From CAG-552 sp964516925 (GTDB lineage: Bacteria > Bacillota > Clostridia > Christensenellales > Pumilibacteraceae), in the NCBI GenBank assembly GCA_964516925.1, contig CAZEXL010000005.1, forward strand, positions 1 through 64,000: DNA of 64,000 nucleotides. Direction: 5' to 3'. The notes under the pieces were generated by a model. That model saw only the letters and a list, made by a program, of their open reading frames with translations. It was not told where the DNA came from and did not search any database. This document shows positions 15,760-24,224 of the stretch, in pieces. How positions within the stretch are numbered: position 1 is the stretch's first letter; each line of letters starts with the position of its first letter. The position numbers and the translations under genes are program-made.

Positions 15760-17382
15760 TTATTTACCCTCCTTTAATTGAATAGTGTCCCAACCGTCTT
15801 TAGAGCAGAAGTCGTCAACAATCTGATTAACTTCCATTCTTGCCTGAACAGCCGCGTCGAGCTTAGCCAACGTCTTGTCGCACTTTGTCTTGTACAATCT
15901 GCGAGCGGCTTCCTTTTTAGCTTCGCAATTCTTCTTGTACTTGTAGCCGGGGAAGAAGAAGCAGATGTAACCGAGTATAAGTTTCCACTTAACGGGCTCT
16001 TCTTTTTCTACCGCTTTTATGCTTTCGTTATTATAAAGTTCTTTTATGGTGTCGCGAAGTTCTTCGACGTTTTCACCGTTCTTGGTAACGCCGCTCCAAG
16101 CAAAGTTGCCGTATTGGGTGCTATCCTTAATTTTAAGATTGATTTCTTCGGGATAAGCGTCTTTGTTTTCGGTGATATATTCCTTGTACGCATCGATTAT
16201 GTAGTCGCGAAGCAAGAAGTAAGCGGTCTTTTTGGAAGCAAGCGGAGCATTGGGCTCGAGCGCCGCACTGCGAAGTCTGGAAGCGAAGTCTACCGGAACA
16301 TCCACACGACGTTGCTTGATGTAGTTCATCTCGCGTTTAGCGCGCACTTCGTCGCCGCGATACTTTTTGATAAGTTCAAGCTCGTCTTCTTCGTCGCGAA
16401 GTTTGGTTTCTTCGCCCTCTTCGTAAAGAGTAACGAGCTTACGAAGCTGATCGTCGATATCGGCAATAAGCTTGTCCATGTCTACGTGAGCAGCTATTAC
16501 GCTATTGATTTGGTCACGTGCGCCGCCCTTGTTGTTTACGGCGGTGATTCTGCCTACGAACGCATCGATCTTGCCGAATTCGGGCGACATCTCTTTAAGA
16601 GCATCGTAGCCGTTGGAATGATAAGCCGCATTTGCGCCGATAAGCGAGAAGAACTTCTTCCAATAATCTTTTTGTTCTTGGTCGAAGTCGGGATTGCTTG
16701 CCTTTAGTACTGCCATCCAATGATCGATATGATCGTTGCAAACGTTGTCCTTGTCTTCGCCGAATACGCCGTTGGTGTATGCATCAATGAACGCGATAAC
16801 GCTCTTCTTCATATTCTTGGGAGATTGAAGCTTGAGGTATTCGGATAACCATTCGAAGCAAGTTTCCGTCCTGCCGTTACGACGACAAATAAGCGCGAAT
16901 AACAAACACGTCTTTTCGCGATCGCGACGTACGCCTTCGTTTACTGCGCGAATCGCAAGCTTTTCATCGTTTGCAATCCATGCGGCAAGCGCAACGAGAC
17001 AGGGCGCAAGCCAGTAACTGGGGGCGTTAAGCATAAGCTCTTCGCTGCACCTTGAAATCGTGGTGGTAGTAACGAGCTTTGCGTCGGTTGCTTGCAAAAT
17101 ACCGAGCATGTTGTCGCGCACTTGCTTATGCGTGCCGAACTTTTGTTCTACTTCCTGACGAACGCGGATAACTTCGGTAATCGCTCTTTGGAACGCCGCA
17201 GCCTTTCGTTGTTCTTCAATCATTTGTAAAAATTGCTTTTGCAAATCCAACAATTTGCCTTCTACAACCTTTACGTGGTCGTCTACAGCCGCAACGTATC
17301 TGCCTACTTCCGCTACCTGGCTGCTTACCCTGCTGACCGCATTGATCACAGGGCTTAAATCAATATAAACCGAATCACTCAT
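15760..17382 (-). CDS. Coiled-coil protein with C-terminal membrane segment
   Basis: 540 residues, family not recognised. Residues about 5-100 form a long amphipathic/coiled-coil region (VSSQVAEVGRYVAAVDDHVK onward). The middle is helical with a TPR-like feel (CLLFALICRRNGRTETCFEWL). A hydrophobic stretch near residue 470 (ILGYICFFFPGYKYKK) could insert in or lie on the membrane. A lysine-rich helical tail follows. AGGAGG box. It is fifth in the operon, 14 bp after the zinc-ribbon gene and 2 bp before the acidic peptide. Probably a structural member of a membrane-associated complex with the SPFH protein (inference). Confidence 0.75.
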   Translation of the reverse strand: MSDSVYIDLSPVINAVSRVSSQVAEVGRYVAAVDDHVKVVEGKLLDLQKQFLQMIEEQRKAAAFQRAITEVIRVRQEVEQKFGTHKQVRDNMLGILQATDAKLVTTTTISRCSEELMLNAPSYWLAPCLVALAAWIANDEKLAIRAVNEGVRRDREKTCLLFALICRRNGRTETCFEWLSEYLKLQSPKNMKKSVIAFIDAYTNGVFGEDKDNVCNDHIDHWMAVLKASNPDFDQEQKDYWKKFFSLIGANAAYHSNGYDALKEMSPEFGKIDAFVGRITAVNNKGGARDQINSVIAAHVDMDKLIADIDDQLRKLVTLYEEGEETKLRDEEDELELIKKYRGDEVRAKREMNYIKQRRVDVPVDFASRLRSAALEPNAPLASKKTAYFLLRDYIIDAYKEYITENKDAYPEEINLKIKDSTQYGNFAWSGVTKNGENVEELRDTIKELYNNESIKAVEKEEPVKWKLILGYICFFFPGYKYKKNCEAKKEAARRLYKTKCDKTLAKLDAAVQARMEVNQIVDDFCSKDGWDTIQLKEGK

Positions 17383-17396
17383 GAATTAACTCCTCC

Positions 17397-18206
17397 TTAG
17401 CCATTCATTTTATTTACAAAAATTTGTTTTTTCTTTCCGAAAGCCGACGTGAATTTTGTTTTTAACGCTTCGTCGGTTATAGCGTCGTATATTTCGCCCA
17501 CTCCGCAAACGTAATCGTGATAGAATCTTGCCGTTTTGGTCTTTAGATAGTATGTATTGCCTTGTTCGGGCGAATCGGGATTAGCGTCTATTTGCTGGAA
17601 CAAAGCGTACCAAGTTTTAGGCACGTTCGCGCGACGCGTAAGTTCTACGTAAATATCCTTCATTTCGGGCGTAAACCAATCTATGCTCGCCCTTTTATTA
17701 ATAATAAACGGGCTGAACGAGTCTACGAATTCGGGAATACTCTCGGGCGGATCGGTTTCCAAAATCTTGGACAGAACCGCTTGTTCGTAGTCGGCTACGT
17801 GCAAAGCGCTTTTTTTAAGCACTTTTTTAAGCGCCTCCATTTCGTCCGGATCGACCGTTATTTCGGGCAATTCTTCATTAAAGAATTTATCCAAATGCGT
17901 GCGTTTTTTTACGGACGCGCAATACGCGTTGTAGTACGCGATTATGTACAAACCTACGACGTTGTCGTACGAAACGGACAGAGCGGATTCGGCAAAACGT
18001 TTAGCCGATTCGAAGTTTCGCTCTTCAAAAAACCTTACGGCGTTTTCTACGTCGTGCAAAACGGTAGTCGAACCGTTTACTACGCTACGAGAAAAAGTAG
18101 TTACGGCGTCGCACCTGGGGCACGTTGCGCGACGAGTTTGGAAGTTTATTTCCTCTTCCTTGAATACGTATGGGCAACAGGAACACTTGTAAGCGCTTCC
18201 TTGCAT
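17397..18206 (-). CDS. Zinc-ribbon protein with helical repeat region
   Basis: 269 residues. The N-terminus has a two-knuckle zinc ribbon (YKCSCCPYVF, then CPRCDAVTTF) of the TFIIB/rubredoxin-like kind. It is followed by helical hairpins that look TPR-like (AVRFFEERNFESAKRFAESA, VVGLYIIAYYNAYCASV). No signal peptide or membrane segment. AGGAG box. Related zinc-ribbon proteins accompany SPFH genes in several Bacillota, which supports a scaffold or sensor role, but no reaction can be assigned. Confidence 0.75.
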   Translation of the reverse strand: MQGSAYKCSCCPYVFKEEEINFQTRRATCPRCDAVTTFSRSVVNGSTTVLHDVENAVRFFEERNFESAKRFAESALSVSYDNVVGLYIIAYYNAYCASVKKRTHLDKFFNEELPEITVDPDEMEALKKVLKKSALHVADYEQAVLSKILETDPPESIPEFVDSFSPFIINKRASIDWFTPEMKDIYVELTRRANVPKTWYALFQQIDANPDSPEQGNTYYLKTKTARFYHDYVCGVGEIYDAITDEALKTKFTSAFGKKKQIFVNKMNG

Positions 18207-18277
18207 AAAAATTCTCTCCTTTTAAGCGGGCGGCGTAAATAATTTAATACGCCGCCGCGCCGAGTTTTTCTTGAAGA

Positions 18278-18604
18278 TTACTCTTGGGCGTCAAACCCGT
18301 ATATTACGCTTGCAATTGCTTGCTCGATCTCGCAAAGCTGCTCGGTATTGAGCAAAAGCACACAGTAATCTTTCATGTACGGGAACAGATTGTTGCCGCT
18401 TTTAGTGTAGATACGCATATAACACTTTGCGGCGTTTTTGCGAACGAACTGCACCGCTCCGATTACGTCAAGATTTATCGTGTACGCACATTCGTCGTTT
18501 TCGATAATAAGTCTTTTGTCGGTAACGGTAACTCGTTCTTTTTTGTTAATATACTCTTTTATGACTTTTTCGCATTCGTTTACTTTTATTAATTTCCCCA
18601 CCAT
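18278..18604 (-). CDS. Small PH-like domain protein
   Basis: 108 residues, soluble. The strand pattern ERVTVTDKRLIIEN, then CAYTINLDVIGAVQFV and a final helix (EQLCEIEQAIASVIYG) fits bacterial PH-like domains that sense or bind membrane-associated partners. AGGAG box. It starts 15 bp after the membrane protein gene of the same operon. The fold call comes from pattern only. Confidence 0.65.
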   Translation of the reverse strand: MVGKLIKVNECEKVIKEYINKKERVTVTDKRLIIENDECAYTINLDVIGAVQFVRKNAAKCYMRIYTKSGNNLFPYMKDYCVLLLNTEQLCEIEQAIASVIYGFDAQE

Positions 18605-18618
18605 AGTAAACTCCTTGC

Positions 18619-19323
18619 TTATCTAGCCGCCGCAAGCAGCTGATTTCTTATTTCGACTTTAGCCATAGCGTCGTCGATAGCCGCAATAATTACGTCGCCG
18701 TCGGCGCCTCCGCTTAAAAGTTCGCTGATTATTTGAACTTGATTTTTTATATCTTGCTCGGCGCTTGCGGTAGATTCTACGCCCATCGGATCGGAATAAT
18801 GAATCTTGGTTTTAAGCTCTTCGATTTTATTCTTTACCGCAGCGTCGCTCGTTTTGTACGAAAGCGCGCCTACCGTTATTTCCAAAGTGCGAAGTTCGCT
18901 TACCTTTGTAGTGATTTGCTGTTCGTTTGCGGTTATGTGCCTTGCGCCCATAAAGCTTACGATCATCGCTACGGCGTAAGCTACTATTATGATTGCGTTA
19001 AGAATTACTAGTGCGGTTGCGTCTTCGCCCTTGCCGAAGCAAAGCATAAAGAAGAAGTTAAGCACGAACGTAACGGCAAAGTATATAAGGGTTACTATGT
19101 ACGCCGGAGCGTGTATCGACAATATAGGATTGCTACCCTTAAGCTGAGTAAGCACGATAAGCACGCCGCCCACTACGAACGCAACGTCGATGAACGCGAA
19201 CGCACACCAGAAGTTTGCTTCGACGATATCGAGATCGGCTACCACAAGAACAATAACGTTCCAAAGTACGCATATAAGCGCCCACGCTATAAGCGTAAGA
19301 TACCTATTTTTAATTTTAGCCAT
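18619..19323 (-). CDS. Four-helix membrane protein with cytosolic coiled coil
   Basis: 234 residues when started at the ATG at 19323, which has a perfect AAGGAGG box nine bases upstream; an in-frame upstream ATG would overlap the SPFH gene and has no such box. Four transmembrane helices fill residues about 8-130. A soluble helical tail follows (TTKVSELRTLEITVGALSY onward). No family is recognised. In architecture it is comparable to the membrane partners of YdjI-type SPFH proteins in Bacillus (YdjG/YdjH), which is inference. Confidence 0.75.
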   Translation of the reverse strand: MAKIKNRYLTLIAWALICVLWNVIVLVVADLDIVEANFWCAFAFIDVAFVVGGVLIVLTQLKGSNPILSIHAPAYIVTLIYFAVTFVLNFFFMLCFGKGEDATALVILNAIIIVAYAVAMIVSFMGARHITANEQQITTKVSELRTLEITVGALSYKTSDAAVKNKIEELKTKIHYSDPMGVESTASAEQDIKNQVQIISELLSGGADGDVIIAAIDDAMAKVEIRNQLLAAAR

Positions 19324-19337
19324 TTTTATTTTCCTCC

Positions 19338-20633
19338 TTAAATTTGACTTCCGCAACTAGAGCAGAACTTAACGCCCGGTTGCAATTCCGCACCGCACTT
19401 GGGACAAACTGCGCTTTGAGGTTTGCCGCAACTAGAGCAGAACTTAGCGCCCTGAGCAATCGGCGCTCCGCAATGAATGCACGTCGCGCCTTGAGAAGCT
19501 ATCGGAGAGCCGCAACTTCCGCAGAATTTTGCACCCTGAGCAATCGGCGCTCCGCACTTAGGACATACCGCGCCCATCGGAGAGCCGCAACTTCCGCAGA
19601 ATTTTGCGCCCTGATTAACCGGCGAACCGCACTTAGGACAAGTCGAAGTTTGAGTAGTCGCTTGCCCCATTTGGTTCATAGCGTTGTTTGCTACGTTAGC
19701 CATTCCGAGCCCGAACGCACCGCCTACGCCTGCGCCCATGCCGAGCCCCATACCTGCGCCCATAATCGTACCCGCCATGCCTTCGTTGCTAGCTGCCGAC
19801 TGCATAACATCGTAGCCGCGTTCGGAAGCGTAGGTATAACCTTCGCGCGCACGCTTTGCTGCAAGAGCGATGGATTCGTCTTCCATCTCCTTGCGCTTAA
19901 GAATGGATTCGCGACGACGCTTGTCGTATTCGCGAACGTCCGCCATCGACTGAGCGTCAAGCTCGATAGCTTCGAACGAGAAGAGGTCCACCATAATGCC
20001 GTACGTAGCAAAGAACGGCCTCATTTGTTCGAGCATAGCGTCCGAAAGCTCGGTGTAGTACGAAGCAAGGTTGTACACGTCGGCTTTCTGTTTGTTTATG
20101 GTTTCACCCAAAAGGTTGGTAACTCTTTCGATTAACTTGCTCTTTAATACCTGCTCTACGTCCCTTTTGGTGTAAAGAGCCTGAGTGCCGGTAAGAAGTT
20201 CCAAAAGTTTCTTTGCGCCCTCGATACCGTCGATGTGCGCGCCGAAAGTACCGCAAGCGCCGACTTTTACCGTTACGAAGTCGTCCATTCCGCTAAGCGA
20301 AAGTCTGAACGACGCAGGATTGCGAAGTCCCCAACCAAGGTCGGTCATTCTGATAAGATTGATAAAGAATACTTCGCAATGGAACGGCGATTCGCCGCCG
20401 GTAGGAACGTTTACGAGTTTTTTAACAAACGGCAAGTTAGACGTAGTAAGGGTGTGTCTGCCCGGACCGTACGCGTGCAAAGATTGTCCGTTTTGGAAAA
20501 ATACCGCAACTTGATTTTGATGAACGATTAGCTGCGCGTGCGTATTGAAATCTTCGGCTTCGTGTTTGTATACGACGATATCGTTAGACTGCGCGCTGGG
20601 ATCGTCCCAAGCAATGATGTCATAAAGTTTCAT
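19338..20633 (-). CDS. SPFH/YdjI-type protein with four C-terminal zinc ribbons
   Basis: 431 residues. The N-terminal two thirds resemble the YdjI / 'virion core protein' branch of the SPFH (stomatin-flotillin) family: IIAWDDPSAQSNDIVVYKHE, QNQVAVFFQNGQSLHAYGPG, then the helical region ending in the alanine-rich RRRESILKRKEMEDESIA. A Gly/Ala/Met-rich linker (GAGMGLGMGAGVGG) follows. The last about 95 residues contain four tandem zinc ribbons (CPKC/CGSC, CPKC/CGSC, CIHC/CSSC, CPKC/CSSC). In Bacillus, YdjI recruits PspA to membranes; no PspA gene is present here. First gene of the operon, with a consensus promoter. Confidence 0.88.
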   Translation of the reverse strand: MKLYDIIAWDDPSAQSNDIVVYKHEAEDFNTHAQLIVHQNQVAVFFQNGQSLHAYGPGRHTLTTSNLPFVKKLVNVPTGGESPFHCEVFFINLIRMTDLGWGLRNPASFRLSLSGMDDFVTVKVGACGTFGAHIDGIEGAKKLLELLTGTQALYTKRDVEQVLKSKLIERVTNLLGETINKQKADVYNLASYYTELSDAMLEQMRPFFATYGIMVDLFSFEAIELDAQSMADVREYDKRRRESILKRKEMEDESIALAAKRAREGYTYASERGYDVMQSAASNEGMAGTIMGAGMGLGMGAGVGGAFGLGMANVANNAMNQMGQATTQTSTCPKCGSPVNQGAKFCGSCGSPMGAVCPKCGAPIAQGAKFCGSCGSPIASQGATCIHCGAPIAQGAKFCSSCGKPQSAVCPKCGAELQPGVKFCSSCGSQI

Positions 20634-20709
20634 ATTTTTCTCCTTATATTTTTAAGCAACGTTACCGCCGCCAAAATTAGTTTGAATTGTTTTTTGCCAC
20701 CGTGAAATA

Positions 20710-20739
20710 ATTATACAATTTATATCGCAAATATGTCAA
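20710..20739 (-). promoter_or_regulatory. Sigma-A promoter of the SPFH/zinc-ribbon operon
   Basis: Minus strand: TTGACA (20734-20739), 18-bp spacer, TATAAT (20710-20715). Perfect boxes; the leader is about 70 nt with an AAGGAG site. Confidence 0.9.
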
Positions 20740-20790
20740 GCATATTTAAACTATTTATGTGTGAAATTTGCTAATCGGAGAAAAAACTCT

Positions 20791-20818
20791 TTGATATATG
20801 CGCACTATGTGATATAAT
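20791..20818 (+). promoter_or_regulatory. Promoter of the CPCC-domain gene
   Basis: TTGATA (20791-20796), 16-bp spacer ending in TGA (extended -10), TATAAT (20813-20818). It is divergent from the SPFH operon promoter about 50 bp away. Confidence 0.85.
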
Positions 20819-20847
20819 TGTATGTATAATTATTTAAGGATGCCGAC

Positions 20848-21639
20848 ATGAAACGAAAAAACTATTCTTTTAACCTAGCTAAAAGCGTAACGACTTCGAT
20901 ATTGTTGCCGCTTTTTGCCGTTTTGGACATCGTTTTGATAGTGGTTTTAAGCGACTGCTTCGACAGCGTATGGGAAGCCGTTCTTTTGCCTACCGCAACG
21001 ATTGCGGTTGTCGGCGGTTTGGGGTTTTTGGCTTTGTTTATCGCGGGCAACGCCATGTACAAAAGACATTCTTTTTCGCAAGACGAACAATGGTTTTACG
21101 GCGGCAAACGCAAGCTGAAAAAATCGAATCTTAAGCGAATTTTCGTCGGGAAACTGGACTCCGTTTTTATGGTTGAATTTTTGCCGATAAAAGACGGCGT
21201 AATAAAAACCTGCAAGCTTCTTTACTATTTTTATTCACGAAAAGAACTTATAGACTTTTTATTTGAAAACGACCTGATGCGATATTTGGAACAAGACGAA
21301 AAAGACCTGCTTGAGCAGTGGCAAACAGAAATGGAAGAAACACATCGCGACGACATTGCCGAGCGTTTTTCCTGCCCGTGTTGCGGCAATTTAACGTATC
21401 CGCAAAAGCCCGGCTTTACCTCGTACTATATATGTCCGGTCTGTTTTTGGGAGGACGATCCGTACGCGCTTTTCAATCCGTTCGACGCCGACAATATCAA
21501 TCACGTTTCGCTTGCCGAAGCACGCGAAAATTACTTAGAATTTAAGGCGTGCTCCAAAGAATTCGCAGAATACGTACGGCCGCCAAAAGACGACGAGCTA
21601 GAACCCAAAAATAACGACGAACAAGAAATTTTATCGTAA
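20848..21639 (+). CDS. Membrane protein with CPCC zinc-binding domain
   Basis: 263 residues. Two transmembrane helices (about 15-35 and 45-70) are followed by a cytosolic part. The C-terminal 90 residues carry SCPCCGNLTY and ICPVCFWEDD, the paired cysteine motifs of the CPCC cysteine-rich domain found in small bacterial proteins often near toxin-immunity loci. The domain's NHVSLAEARENY segment is also present. It is unusual to see this domain fused to a membrane anchor. Function unknown. It starts about 23 nt after the predicted transcription start. Confidence 0.8.
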   Translation: MKRKNYSFNLAKSVTTSILLPLFAVLDIVLIVVLSDCFDSVWEAVLLPTATIAVVGGLGFLALFIAGNAMYKRHSFSQDEQWFYGGKRKLKKSNLKRIFVGKLDSVFMVEFLPIKDGVIKTCKLLYYFYSRKELIDFLFENDLMRYLEQDEKDLLEQWQTEMEETHRDDIAERFSCPCCGNLTYPQKPGFTSYYICPVCFWEDDPYALFNPFDADNINHVSLAEARENYLEFKACSKEFAEYVRPPKDDELEPKNNDEQEILS

Positions 21640-21686
21640 CGTTTTTCGTTTCTGCCGCATATAATGTTGTATGCAAGGAGAACTTT

Positions 21687-21869
21687 ATGGGGCAAAACGA
21701 AATATTCAAACTTCTGCTTATAATTTTATTGCTGATTAACGGCGATAATAGCGGCAACGGCGAGTGCAACGGACTTACCGGCAATCTTAATCAAATAATA
21801 ATTATCTTACTTTTGCTTGGCTTTAACCCGACCGACAGCTCTAACTCGACCGAAAACACCACTTTCTAG
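21687..21869 (+). CDS. 60-residue hydrophobic small protein
   Basis: MGQNEIFKLLLIILLLINGD, then an Asn/Gly-rich hinge and a second hydrophobic stretch (QIIIILLLLGF), ending STENTTF. An AAGGAG box lies seven bases before the ATG. A TATAAT box (21660-21665) sits about 20 bp upstream, though with a poor -35. Two hydrophobic stretches around a polar Gly/Asn hinge resemble small membrane or spore-associated proteins of Clostridia. No function can be assigned. Its C-terminal codons are duplicated in frame after the stop. Confidence 0.65.
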   Translation: MGQNEIFKLLLIILLLINGDNSGNGECNGLTGNLNQIIIILLLLGFNPTDSSNSTENTTF

Positions 21870-21906
21870 CTTCTAATCGATTTAAGCTCGACCGAAAATA
21901 CTACTT
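21846..21906 (+). repeat. In-frame direct repeat across the stop codon of the small protein
   Basis: The segment encoding STENTTF at 21846-21866 recurs at 21888-21908, differing only at third-codon positions and in the same frame. The TAG stop (21867-21869) lies between the copies. The frame then stays open to TGA at 21957-21959. Confidence 0.75.
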
Positions 21907-21920
21907 TTTCGCCTTTACGA

Positions 21921-21957
21921 CAAAGCGCAACCGCTTTTTGCGATCGCGCTTTTGTTT
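21921..21957 (+). terminator. Weak candidate terminator after the small protein
   Basis: AAAGCGC (21922-21928) pairs with GCGCTTT (21946-21952) and is followed by a TGTTTGATT stretch. The loop is long, so the call is tentative. The remaining 21958-22008 shows only a short palindrome near AACGATTAATAATCGTT. Confidence 0.4.
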
Positions 21958-22008
21958 GATTCGTTTACATCAACGATTAATAATCGTTACACTCAGCAAT
22001 AAACGGCG

Positions 22009-24207
22009 TTAAGCCTTGTAGATTTTTTTTACTTTTTTAAGACAGTCGTTGCCATCTATTTTAAGCCACTGCAGCCAACTGCCTTTGTAATTGACTTTAG
22101 TTAACGGACAATCACTAAACGCAGACATTCCAATGCTTTTTAAACTTAAGGGCAACGTTATTTCCGTTAAGTTTTCGCAATTAGAGAACGCATAAAGTTC
22201 TATACTTGTTACACCTTCGGGTATCGTTATGTTTGTTAAACTACTGCAACCTTCGAACGCATTACTTCCTATGATTGTAACTCCGTCCGGTATCGAAAAC
22301 GACGTACAATTTTTGGCACTTGGGCAACGCAGTAAGACCTTTCCGATATTCCTATATAAAACTCCGTCTATACTCCTATAATGCATATTGTTTTTATCTA
22401 CGTTTATTTCGGTTAAGCTACTGCAATAATCAAACACACTTCTTCCTATGCTTGTTACGCTAGAAGGGATCGTTACGCTTGTTATGTTGCATCTTATAAA
22501 CGCATCATCCTTTATCTCCTTTACCGTGTTCGGAATAACAAGATTAGTTGCCTTTTTATCGTTTAGGTATAAGTTTTGCGCATCCCACAACGGATTGCTA
22601 ACACTGTCGCCAAACGATATATTGCACCATGCCGCCAAATCGCTTATATGTACAGCCGTTAAGCCGTCGCAATTTTCGAACGCTCTATCTCCTATACTCG
22701 TTACGCTGGGCGGGATTATTACCCTTATTATATTACTTCCAAAGAACGCTTTTTCCCCTATGGTTTTAACGGTAGACGGAATAGAAACATCGGTGCCGTT
22801 GCCTTTGTATTTTAACAAACAATCGCCTTTTATATCAAAATTTGTCTTTATTCTAAGCTCTTCTGCAAGCCGCGCTGCCGTCTTGCGTTTTTCAATTTCC
22901 GCCTTACACACGTCGTATTGCTTTTTAGCATCTTCGTAGCCTTGGTCCGCCGCCTTTTTGAACCATTCCATCGCTTTGTCATAGTTCTGCGCCACACCCT
23001 CACCCTTCTTACAACACAATCCAAAATTATGTTGCGCGACTTTATACCCTTGGACTGCCGCTTTAAGATACCACTTTGCCTCTTCGAAATGACTTTTTGT
23101 TACGCCATAACCGTTTTCATAACACCAGCCAAGATTGTTTTGCGCGTATTTATCCCCTTGGTCTGCCGCTTTACGATACCACTTTACCGCTTCGACATAA
23201 TCTTTGGTTACGCCATAACCGTGCACATAACAATAGCCCAATCTAAATTGCGCTTCGGCATTCCCATATTCCGCCGCCTTTCTTGCCCACTTTACCGCTT
23301 CGGTATAGTTTTTGGTTACGCCGTTATTTCCCCAGTAATACTTTTCTCCGAGATCGTACCATTCTTTTGCCTGTGCTACTTTGCGTTCTTCTTCGGCTTT
23401 GCGTTCTTCTTCGGCTTTACGCGCTTGTATTTCGTCGTATTTTTTTTCTATCTTTGTACCGACAAAAACATCTTTGCCGCAGTTAATACGCAGCGAAGGA
23501 TACGGCACGTCAAGTTGCGTGCAACCGTTGAATGCTCCGTCGCATATTTGTCTTAATTCTGTCGGATAGTTTATTTTGCGCAAATTGCAGCAACGAGCAA
23601 AAGCATATTCGCCTATGCGCACTACGTACCTGTCAAGTTCCACTTCGACTAAGTTTGTACAGTCGCTGAACAAATGACTCGCTATGTCATCTACGCCCCA
23701 AGGTATCGTTACTTTTGTTAAGCTTGTGCAAAAAGAAAACGCACTGCTTCCTATACTTGTTACGGAAGACGGCAACGTTACTCTGCTTAAACGAGTGCAA
23801 TATTGAAAAGCATAATCGCCTACGGATGTTACCGAATTCGGAATTGCTATGCCTTCCAATTCGCTACACTTTTCGAACGCACTTTTCCCTATATCGGTTA
23901 CGCCGTTACCTATGCTTACGCTTTTTAGACCGCTACAGCCTAGAAACGCACTGTCGCCTATATTCGTTACGCTAGACGGAATCGTTACGCTTGTCAGTTT
24001 ACTACACTCACGAAAAGCAGCGCTTGCTATACTTGTTACGATATCTGGAACAACAACGTTTCCACCGCTTCCAATGTATTTTAACAAAGTGCCGTCCTTT
24101 ATATCAAAATTCTCTTTTATTTTGCGGTCTTCTTCGGCTTTACGTATTGCTTCGTTTGCTCTTTCGTATGCACGTATCGTTGCATTATTGTCAAACTTTA
24201 TACTCAT
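22009..24207 (-). CDS. LRR-Sel1-LRR hybrid protein, candidate T7SS-like substrate or scaffold
   Basis: 732 residues, no signal peptide. Order: a charged N-terminal helix; BspA-type LRR_5 repeats (about 40-250, units like TSIGSSAFSFCTSLTKVTIP); a Glu/Lys/Arg-rich helix; about four Sel1 repeats (about 275-435, e.g. AVKWYRKAADQGDKYAQNNL); a second charged helix; then a second LRR_5 block to the end. Both LRR blocks are introduced by a similar sequence (FDIKDGTLLKY / FDIKGDCLLKY), which suggests an internal duplication. AGGAGG box. It is the last gene of the WXG100/FtsK-like operon. BspA-type LRR proteins are normally exported, so lack of a signal peptide is odd and could mean export by the neighbouring system (inference). 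Confidence 0.8.
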   Translation of the reverse strand: MSIKFDNNATIRAYERANEAIRKAEEDRKIKENFDIKDGTLLKYIGSGGNVVVPDIVTSIASAAFRECSKLTSVTIPSSVTNIGDSAFLGCSGLKSVSIGNGVTDIGKSAFEKCSELEGIAIPNSVTSVGDYAFQYCTRLSRVTLPSSVTSIGSSAFSFCTSLTKVTIPWGVDDIASHLFSDCTNLVEVELDRYVVRIGEYAFARCCNLRKINYPTELRQICDGAFNGCTQLDVPYPSLRINCGKDVFVGTKIEKKYDEIQARKAEEERKAEEERKVAQAKEWYDLGEKYYWGNNGVTKNYTEAVKWARKAAEYGNAEAQFRLGYCYVHGYGVTKDYVEAVKWYRKAADQGDKYAQNNLGWCYENGYGVTKSHFEEAKWYLKAAVQGYKVAQHNFGLCCKKGEGVAQNYDKAMEWFKKAADQGYEDAKKQYDVCKAEIEKRKTAARLAEELRIKTNFDIKGDCLLKYKGNGTDVSIPSTVKTIGEKAFFGSNIIRVIIPPSVTSIGDRAFENCDGLTAVHISDLAAWCNISFGDSVSNPLWDAQNLYLNDKKATNLVIPNTVKEIKDDAFIRCNITSVTIPSSVTSIGRSVFDYCSSLTEINVDKNNMHYRSIDGVLYRNIGKVLLRCPSAKNCTSFSIPDGVTIIGSNAFEGCSSLTNITIPEGVTSIELYAFSNCENLTEITLPLSLKSIGMSAFSDCPLTKVNYKGSWLQWLKIDGNDCLKKVKKIYKA

Positions 24208-24224
24208 TGGTTGCCTCCTTTATG

